64,000 bases of DNA from Agelaius tricolor. Taxonomy: Eukaryota > Chordata > Aves > Passeriformes > Icteridae. The stretch spans positions 6,572,418-6,636,417 of the forward strand of contig JALJCS010000028.1 of assembly GCA_023055355.1 (NCBI GenBank). Direction: 5' to 3'. The position numbers and the translations under genes were made by a program. Of this stretch, positions 56,701 to 64,000 are shown piece after piece. The notes under the pieces are model-generated. The model worked only from the letters and a program-made list of their open reading frames with translations, did not search any database and was not told the origin of the DNA. Position 1 is the stretch's first letter, and each line of letters starts with the position of its first letter.

Positions 56701-57565
56701 TGGCACTCTGCAGTGCTGGATGGGTGGTTCTAAGAGCCTGGTTTTCCCTGGGATTTGTGTGGATCTCAAAGGTCTTTTTCACAGAATCTACAGAACTCTC
56801 AGAATCCCCAAGCTCCTCCTGGAACCTCAAAGGGCAGCAGGGCTGGGGCAAACCTGAGCAGGGCAGGAAGGTGGGGGAATTTCTTTGGACCAAGGCTGCA
56901 TCTTTAACCTGCACTGCCAGGGAGGGGGGAAGCTGTGGCTGGGGAACACATCCTCCCGATGGAAACCAGCAGCACAACAGCCCTGGAATCTGCTGGAAAT
57001 CCACATCCTGGAAAGCATCAGTGTGTAATGCATTATCCCCTGGTGTCTGAGCTACTGTGCTGGCAGCAGCTTTGCCTAATGACAGTCACATCCCCCCAGC
57101 CCCTCGCACACCCTGGTTTGCATTACACAGAACATGCAGCAACACAAAGGCAATTTCTCCAGGCTGCAACTGGGTTTGGATTCATTCCAGGCTGTCCCTA
57201 TCTCACAGCCTCCTTCCAGGGGGTTCCCACTCCCTCCTCCCATATTAGTCGAGTTTTATGTTTTTATCTTGTTTTAATCTTTTCTGTCACACGGGTGCAA
57301 GTGCAGCAGCAGACGGGGCTCGGTTCTGTGCATCTCTGGCTGGGCCATCATGCACTTAGAGAGTTCTCTCAGGTGTGATTGGCTCCATGCACAGTGCTTC
57401 TCACCACGTCTATTTCTGATTTGGTTGGTTGAAATCTGAAGGATCAGTGGGGCAATTCTTCCTCTCTCTAATTTAACATCATTTTATTTCAGATTTAGTA
57501 GCAAAGAGGTGCCTGTCAGATGTACAACATTCACCTTTTTTTTGCTGTAAGAAATGCATATTGGA
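56701..57565. other. Unique DNA, no gene seen
   Basis: A weak CR1-terminus-like patch (CACAGAATCTACAGAACTCT) lies at about 56,780. Frames of 114-147 codons overlap in antisense and are unrecognised. Confidence 0.4.
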
Positions 57566-58545
57566 AAAAACACAGATATTTTAATTCACAAAGTAATAAT
57601 TTCATTGTTGGTTGGGATGGGGATGTGTTGAATTCCCCAAAATGTAGGAACACCAAATTTCTGCCAGCTCTATTGGATAAAAACACAGATATTTGGATAA
57701 AACACAGATATTTTACCTCACAAAATAATCATTTCATTGTTGGTTGGGATGGGGACATGTCGAATTCCCCAAAACATAGGAACACCAAATTTTTGCCAGC
57801 TCTATTGGATAAAAACACAGGTATTTGGATAAAAACACAGATATTTGGATAAAACACAGATATTTTACTTCAAAAAATAATAATTTAATTATTGGTTGGG
57901 ATGGGGATGTGTCAAATTCCCCAAAACGTAGGAACACCAAATTTCTGCCAGCTCTATTGAATAAAAACACAGATATTTGGATAAAACACAGGTATTTGGA
58001 CAAAACACAGGTATTTGGACAAAACACAGATATTTTACCTCACAAAATAGTAATTTAATTATTGGTTGGGATGGGGATGTGTTGAATTCCCCAAAATGTA
58101 GGAACACCAGATTTTTGCCAGCTCTATTGGATAAAAACACAGGTATTTGGATAAAAACACAGATATTTGGATAAAACACAGGTATTTGGACAAAACACAG
58201 ATATTTTACCTCACAAAATAGTAATTTAATTATTGGTTGGGATGGGGATGTGTTGAATTCCCCAAAATGTAGGAACACCAGATTTTTGCCAGCTCTATTG
58301 GATAAAAACACAGATATTTGGATAAAACACAGATATTTTACCTCACAAAATAATCATTTCATTGTTGGTTGGGATAGGGATGTGTCGAATTCCCCAAAAC
58401 GTAGGAACACCAAATTGCTGCCACCTCTATTGGATAAAACACAGTTATTTGGATAAAACACTTCACAAAATAATAATTTCATTGTTGGTTGGGAGGGGGA
58501 TGTGTCGAATTCCCCAAAATGTAGGAACACCAAATTTCTGCCATG
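57566..58545. repeat. Nested VNTR: 7 units with an 18-bp sub-array
   Basis: The core GGTTGGGATGGGGATGTGTT recurs at about 57,611, 57,742, 57,897, 58,066, 58,237, 58,368 and 58,489. Spacings vary (131, 155, 169, 171, 131, 121) because each unit ends with one to several copies of an 18-19 bp subunit (AAAACACAGGTATTTGGAT). The minus frame at 57,889-58,311 and several plus frames are open but simply repeat with the array. Confidence 0.96.
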
Positions 58546-59138
58546 GGGTTTGTTCTTATGGGTAGGTCAGACCTGAGCCAAGGAAGGGCTGCTGCCGTCC
58601 CTGGTGTACAGCCCCTTCTGTGCATAAAAATAAACATAATTCCAATATTATCCCATAAACTGTGAACAGGAGAATTCATGTCAAACCGCACGTGGTGCAG
58701 CAGGGAGCTCAAACACAACAGCAAGGAATAATTGTAATTGACTCTGCAGGTTTCATTCCTGGTGGTCATCCCCAGCTCAAGTGACAAATAAATTCCTCAG
58801 GCTTCCACCTCTTCCTGAAACCCAAGAGCTTCCAGGGCTCAGCAGGGATCAGGAGAAGCCGAGCGCTGCCCAGGCATCCCAGCAATCTCAGCTTTCCCTC
58901 CCTCCTGGGGACACAAAGTGGTGTCACCCTGGCTGTTCCCTCCCTCGCCCTCCCTCACATGTTTGAAATGTCATTTTGGGGTGAGTTCACCTCCCAGAGT
59001 GGAATTCTGACACACTTCCCCTCGTTCATTGGATGGCAAAAGCGACTTCCCAGCATCATTTCACATCAGCAGTCTTCACCAGCAAGGTGTAAAATCCCTT
59101 TAGTGCCACTCAGAACCTACAAGAGCTTAATATGCAAA
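58546..59138. other. Unique DNA, no gene seen
   Basis: Ordinary sequence. Confidence 0.4.
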
Positions 59139-59182
59139 TAATCACGATAATCACAATAATCACAATAACCACAATAATCACA
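59139..59182. repeat. 9-bp tandem repeat
   Basis: ATCACAATA-type units, about five, with ATCACGATA and ACCACAATA variants. Confidence 0.9.
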
Positions 59183-59374
59183 ACCCCTTTTCTGCCTGTT
59201 CGGCTATCATGGGCCCAAAACCTGATTTTTTACAGTATTTTCCCTTCCTTTTAACCTTCTCCTGCTGATGTATCTGATCAGTTACATCAGGAAAAAAAAT
59301 TGTCTTTATTTTCTTAGAAACAAACCCCTTTTATAAGCATGAAACAACTGTTTCCTCCCCAGGTTCCTCTACCT

Positions 59375-59545
59375 GGGCACAGCATTCCTGGGATCATGGA
59401 TAATCAAAGTCCAACTGCTGGCCCTGCACAGACACCCCAAAATCCCCACCCTGTGTGTGAGAGCATTGCCCAAACACCTCTGGAGCTGCCCCTACTCCCA
59501 GCCCATCCCAAATTCCATGGAACACTCCATGGCCTGACACAGGGA
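59375..59545 (-). mobile_element. CR1 LINE 3' fragment
   Basis: 'ggatcatggataatcaaagt', 'ccaactgctggccctgcaca', 'gacaccccaaaatcccca' and 'gagagcattgcccaaacac' correspond to the same CR1 part that seeded the 60-bp array at 4.95 kb. This copy has one unit only, and it keeps the CTGGCCCTGCACAGACACC stretch that the derived 60-bp units lost. Confidence 0.85.
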
Positions 59546-60235
59546 CATAGACCCTCACCCACAGCTCTGACACCTCCTTCTAACCTTTTTTCTTCTCTGA
59601 ATAATGCAGAAAAGACTTTTAGAGGCTCATTTTGCCGCATGTTGAATAACGAAGCTGATACCTCTATGATTTTCACCAAGTTTTCTTTTTTTTCCCCCTT
59701 TTTTTTTTTTTTTTGACATTTTACACAGGACAGATGTTGTCACCACAGCTGCTCTTGTAAACAAGATATGGAGATGGTCTGGATTGGGTTACCTTGCTAA
59801 AATAGGCTAAAATAAATAAAAGGATGGTTGGTCTCTCTCGCATGAATTAGCTTGATTGGAAATGTCAGATTAAAAAGGCCTAAATAAACAGAGTTGGGCA
59901 TCCACCCTTAATGGAGCCAGAGCCCAGGAGAAGCAGTAAAGATACAGAAAATGAAAGGCTGGATCTCAGAATTATCCCTGCACAGACCCAGCTGATAGGA
60001 AGGGAAGCATCTCCTAAAGCCCGGGCTGAGGAGGGCCCTGGATTTACAGACACTTGGATTTAGCTAAAAGCTGTGCTGGTTCTTCCTCCCTGCTGATAAA
60101 GAATTTCACAGCAACGTAAAAACAGGAGCCAAGGGCACCTGGAGGTGACACAGACTGTCACTGCCTGCAGGGTGAGGTGGAATCTTCTTCCACCAACTCT
60201 GCTTTGAGTGAGTTAATTCTTTAAAAACCAAAGTT
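59546..60235. other. Unique DNA, no gene seen
   Basis: T run at about 59,698-59,714. Nothing else recognised. Confidence 0.4.
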
Positions 60236-60500
60236 AGTGCACTGATGTCTCCTTCCACATGATTATCCATGTTCGAGGATACTTACGGGGTTTTTGTGCT
60301 CATTTCTGTGCCATGACAAATCCTTCTGGCTGCTCTGAACTGCTGGGCCATCTTTGATATCAAACAATCCACGATCCTGCAGCTCCCATTTAATACATTT
60401 AAAAGGCCCATGGCAACTCTTCATGTGGTGCAATGGCAAAACATTGATAACTAAAAATTGGTTCTTGTTACACCATTGCCCTTTTCTACATTTAACACCT
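60236..60500. promoter_or_regulatory. Possible conserved element containing a candidate exon
   Basis: Repeat-free block with CCATTTAATACATTTAAAAG and AAAACATTGATAACTAAAA. On the minus strand an open frame ends at a consensus splice donor (separate entry). Either a conserved enhancer or an exon would give this appearance. Confidence 0.3.
60287..60424 (-). other. Candidate small exon, unverified
   Basis: On the minus strand an ATG at 60,424 opens 46 codons that end at 60,287, directly before GTAAGT (60,286-60,281), a full +1 to +6 donor consensus. The frame is open about 30 codons further upstream, to a TGA near 60,510. The peptide contains HGPFKCIKWELQDRGLFDIK then DGPAVQSSQKDLSWHRNEHK. Composition is protein-like and repeat-free. 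I do not recognise it. The exon bases before the donor (CCC) are a poor match, and an open frame this long occurs often by chance in 64 kb. It could be an internal exon with an acceptor such as GAGCTGCAG at about 60,377. Confidence 0.18.
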
Positions 60501-60879
60501 TGACCTGTTCAGACTGAGACTTTCAAAGTCTGTCCCAGACCAAGTTTTTCCCCCCAAAAAACCAAATCTTGGTGTGTACACAAATAAAACACAAAGAAAA
60601 GCAAATTGTTTTGCCATGCTAAATATCTTCTATAAATGGCACGGCCTGAAACATCCAGGAGTTTTAGATTTCAAGCTATTAGAAATCCCTGGATCCTACA
60701 ACACCCCCCCAAATTTAACAACTCTGAACACAGCCCTACCTACACAAAGAATTTGGCCCACAGCAAACATATATTATTGTAAAGTTGTCCAGAAAACAGA
60801 TGCCGTTCAGACCAGAAATTACCTTAAATGACTGTTGAGTTGACTGGGTTACAATATTTTAAGGATCATAAAAATAAAT
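60501..60879. other. Unique DNA, no gene seen
   Basis: AT-rich and repeat-free; a plus frame of 85 codons (60,574-60,831) is unrecognised. Confidence 0.4.
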
Positions 60880-61160
60880 ATAGTTGTCCAAACAGCGAGG
60901 AGCAGGGGTTTGCCAAGGAAAACACGAGGCACGGAGGGCGCTCGCCCCGCGCCGCCTCGACACCGCGAGGCCCGGGATGAAGTGGCTCTTTGTTCAGGGC
61001 CGTGTGTTTAAAAATTGACGAGCGCTCCGCGGTATCAATCACGCCTGTCAGGCAGCACAAGTGCAGATCTGTTACACTTAAAGGCTTGTCAAACCAGACA
61101 TGATTTAATTTGTCATTTTTCTCTCCCTCTCTCCGCGCGCAGCGCGCACGTGCTCTTCAT
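60880..61160. promoter_or_regulatory. CpG-rich, homeodomain-motif-rich block, possible enhancer
   Basis: 60,893-61,040 is the most CpG-dense stretch in the window (for example GCGCTCGCCCCGCGCCGCC). It is followed by ATCAATCA (61,034-61,041, reverse TGATTGAT, a PBX/HOX word), CTGTCA (61,045), TTGTCAA (61,086) and TGTCA (61,111), all MEIS/TGIF-type half sites, plus CAAGTG and ACACTTAA (NKX2-like). GCGCGC-A-GCGCGC (61,135-61,147) overlaps a CACGTG E-box (61,147-61,152). No long open frame. Regulatory function is inferred from motif content. Confidence 0.45.
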
Positions 61161-62092
61161 TACTCTTCATCATCAGCAAAATGAATGCATTTTTTGTATG
61201 GTGGGGTTTTTTTTTGGTCTTTTTTTTTCTTCTTTTCCTCCCTTCTCTCTGAGAGGGTGGAGGGATGGTTGTTTACCAATGACCCAGCACTTGTGAAGAG
61301 ATCATAAGCAGCTGTTCCCTACATGCCCTCACGATCTGAGAATTTAGCTGAAGCCGTGGGAGGAGTGGGAGATGAGAAGGGGCTTTTGGGGCCATTTTTT
61401 TTTTTTTTCAATAGACAAAGGCCCCAGTCCCACACAGCTCTCTGGAGTTTGTCCTGCTTTCTATTCCTCCTTTAAATTTTCCCCTTCAAACTTCTCTAAA
61501 AAAAATCAAATTTATGGCACTGATGTCTCTAAAATAATGTTTAAATGTGGTGCCTTCACAGTGTGGTTTTGGGAGCACAATTGTCAGATTTTTTGAAATT
61601 TAAGAACTTTCTGCTTTCTCTGGGAGCGTGGCTTATTTTGTTCTTGGGAAAACCTTTACCTGTTGCCATAATCCAGAGAGAAAAGCAGATATATACAAAA
61701 TTTCAGAATGTTTTTAGGGAAAAGATTAACTCCTTTGTTTCACAGTTCATGTGGGATTTTTTTTTTCCATTTAAAGAATGAGTGATAAAGGAGAAAACAA
61801 ATAACATAAAGCAAAATATATCACAATTGGAGAAAGACACATTACCTATTGATAAATATAGCTTTGCAATTGATGAGAAACCTGAAGTTACAGCCTCTAA
61901 AAAACTTTGAGATACCTTCAGTGCTGTTACACCCTTTCCCTCCAAAACAAGACTAAACCAATAGAAAAGTGTTTAAATCTGGGCAGAATTCCAGATATAT
62001 TTTGAAACAGGTAAATCCCCTCTGCTGCCAGGGAGATGATACGCCAGATTTGTCCAAGGATGCAACAGTTTGGCATAACAACATTATTTTGA
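61161..62092. other. Unique AT-rich DNA, no gene seen
   Basis: T runs near 61,206-61,230 and 61,396-61,409. Frames here are unrecognised. Confidence 0.4.
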
Positions 62093-62188
62093 AATAATAA
62101 TAATGATAATGATGATAATGATAATGATGATAATGATAATGATGATAATGATAATGATAATAATGATAATGATGATAATAATAATATT
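62093..62188. repeat. (TAATGA)n compound microsatellite
   Basis: AATAATGATAATGATG units over about 95 bp. Confidence 0.95.
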
Positions 62189-64000
62189 TTTTTGACAGAA
62201 TAAAGCTTTCAGTTGAGACCCTTCTAAAGAGCTCTCAGCACAGCCAAGGCTGTGTGGAGCTTGTCTTCAGCACTTCATAGAAATGGGTGTTTCCTTTGTT
62301 TACAGAGAAAACCAGAACATCTCTAGAAGGAAGGAATGTCACAGATCACCCATCTGTAAGAAAAAAAGCACTAAAATCTCTGGAACAACACTGCAGGAAA
62401 AACAAATCTGCTCCAAATGGGACTAGAACACCCAGATCCTGGGCCAAAGCCACAGTCTGAGCTCAGGAGTGCAGGAATTTAGGTGCATCTTTCAATGAAC
62501 ATTTCATTCCCTGAGAGATGTTGGATAGAAAAGCCTAAACCCCAGGGGTTTTTTTAATTTTTTTTTTCCAACACCCATCTTTCTGTGCCATAAAGAAACT
62601 CTGCCTTCTGCAAACACCTTCCCCCTGCAGCCAGGAGCAGGAGATGTCATGAGAAATTCCTTCCAAGCACAACAGTGACAGTCCTGTCTCCCATGAAGGA
62701 AAGCCAAGGCCAAGCCTCACTTATTCCCACATTTCCTATGGAAAGATTTCACAGGTCCTCGCTGCAAGGGAGCTTGAATTAAGCTCAGTGTAAAGAGGAA
62801 GCTCCGCTGTGGTCCAGCAAGGTCAGATCAGCAAGGCCCAGCAACAAAGTGCGAAGTTTTTAAGGACAGGCACCTCAATAACTGGGGTGAAATGTGATTT
62901 ATTCTGGCCCTCTGTGGCCCAGAGGGATCTCTGTGCTCTGAGCAGGAGGAATCCTTTCTGCAGAGCACACAGTTCTGTTTCAGGCCTTTTCAGTCTCCAG
63001 ATAACTCCTGTGTCAGAGCACAGATTCACCAAGGGTTAAGTTCTGTAAGTGTTGCCCAGTTAGGCTGAATTTCTCTTGGTGGTGCATTAAGAATCTCAAT
63101 TTCCCAATACCTAAGAAAGAGAAGGGACCAACAAGAAAAATTTTGCCCCTCACTGAAAAGTAATTTCTATCACCTACACTAAGAGCAAGCAAGTCAAATG
63201 ACAGTAATCCCAAGTGGTTTTTCCATGTTTTGCCATGGCACAAGGCACAGCCAGCCCCCAGTGTCCAGGGACCAGCCCATCCTCATCCTCATCCTCCAGG
63301 ACCAGCTCTGAGAGAGCAGAAAACCCCCAGGAACTCTGTGAATTCCCTTCCAAAGAGCAGGGAATTCTCCTGGGGACTGTCCCCAGTTATTGATCGCTGA
63401 TCATGGAGATAAAAACCAAACCAGGGGCAAGCACTGAGCTGGAACTTGGGCTTGGCCTGGAGCCCCTTTCCAAGCATCCCATCCATCCACAGGAGAGCAG
63501 ATGCAGGGCCCCAGGAAGCTCCAGCCTCATAAAGCATCTCAGGAGTGATTCCTGGGGCAGCCAAGAGCAGCAGTGGGGAGCCCAAATGCCACTGAGCCCC
63601 CAGCTCATGCTCCAGGGGCTCTCTGAACCCAGTCCCAAATCCTGCTTTCCCTATTAGTGTCAATGGCCCTATTGAATTCACTTGGACTGCTTGTGGGAAT
63701 ATGGATAGAAGAGTTTGGCTCTGCTTTGGTAAACTAAACTTCAGGAAGTCTGAGTATACCATAACAAAGCCCCTAAAGCCAGCAAGCATCATGAAAGGAG
63801 CTTATTTCATTACTAAATCAATTTATGAGTATAAACATGGAGTTATCTGACTAAAATATGGATATTGCCCACTTGAAATACTGCACCTCAAGCCCACTAA
63901 ATGTCACCAACAGGCATCCCTGAAGGAAGCAGGCAGCATGCTGCCTTTGGATGCCCCAACTATAAATCAAGAGATTTCCTGAAGTCTGCCTGGAATAGTG
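62189..64000. other. Unique DNA, no gene accepted
   Basis: No repeat signature or known family. The longest frame is 167 codons on the minus strand (63,289-63,792), with a partly overlapping second minus frame. Its composition is unremarkable and it shows no domain I know. Confidence 0.4.

Noticed and set aside
57520..58565. Repetitive NTDIWIKHRYF-like and CVLSKYLCF-like frames
   Set aside because: Translation of the nested VNTR.
60893..61040. CpG island promoter of a protein-coding gene
   Set aside because: The CpG-dense stretch is only about 150 bases and no first exon or open frame follows on either strand, so I keep it as a possible enhancer.
63289..63792. 167-codon minus frame
   Set aside because: No domain and a second minus-strand frame overlaps it. 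Nothing else supports a gene.

Overview
The window reads as non-coding nuclear DNA from a bird, most likely a songbird. The evidence is many CR1 LINE 3' ends in both orientations, several short solo LTRs of avian endogenous retrovirus type, no primate or rodent SINEs or L1, a small genome-style mix of short unique blocks and repeats, and no prokaryotic gene organisation. I find no protein-coding gene I can defend, no rRNA or tRNA gene and no CRISPR array. Almost every long open frame lies in a tandem array or a mobile element, or is an unrecognisable chance frame in unique DNA.

Layout. 0-10 kb: CR1 remnants, an LTR near 4.2-4.8 kb, a CR1 with a 60-bp minisatellite inside it (4.95-5.39 kb), an LTR (7.2-8.2 kb) split by a second, oppositely oriented LTR, and a compound tandem block at 8.7-9.4 kb. 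10-25 kb: GATATA and AT-rich microsatellites, a 27-32 bp minisatellite, a pair of dispersed 200-bp repeats, a probable ancient MIR SINE (16.9 kb), a 50-60 bp GC-rich minisatellite (17.7-18.4 kb), an LTR whose 3' part is replaced by an 855-bp array of a 14-bp unit (19.2-20.6 kb), and a large inverted duplication carrying an 18/20-bp array (22.6-24.6 kb). 25-38 kb: an LTR with a four-unit internal VNTR, a higher-order repeat with 324-bp units (28.2-29.5 kb), five further LTRs, and two long unique blocks that look like conserved non-coding elements. 38-64 kb: mostly unique DNA with scattered CR1 fragments, a triplicated block at 43.1-43.9 kb, an 11-bp array at 49 kb, an LTR with an AAAGG microsatellite, a 91-bp array (53.4-54.1 kb), a nested VNTR (57.6-58.5 kb) and a CpG-rich, homeodomain-motif-rich block near 61 kb.

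How it fits together. My called tandem arrays add up to roughly 12 kb of 64 kb. Several arrays clearly grew inside mobile elements, because another copy of the same element in this window has only one unit or none. The unique blocks at 14.3, 16.0, 23.1, 29.5-30.2, 33.7-34.5, 44.2 and 60.2-61.2 kb have the look of vertebrate enhancers (AT-rich, homeobox, octamer or PBX/MEIS-like words, no repeat signature). Together with the lack of exons this suggests a gene desert or a long intron near a developmental gene. That is inference: conservation cannot be tested here. One short splice-donor-bounded open frame on the minus strand (60,287-60,424) is the only candidate exon worth checking.
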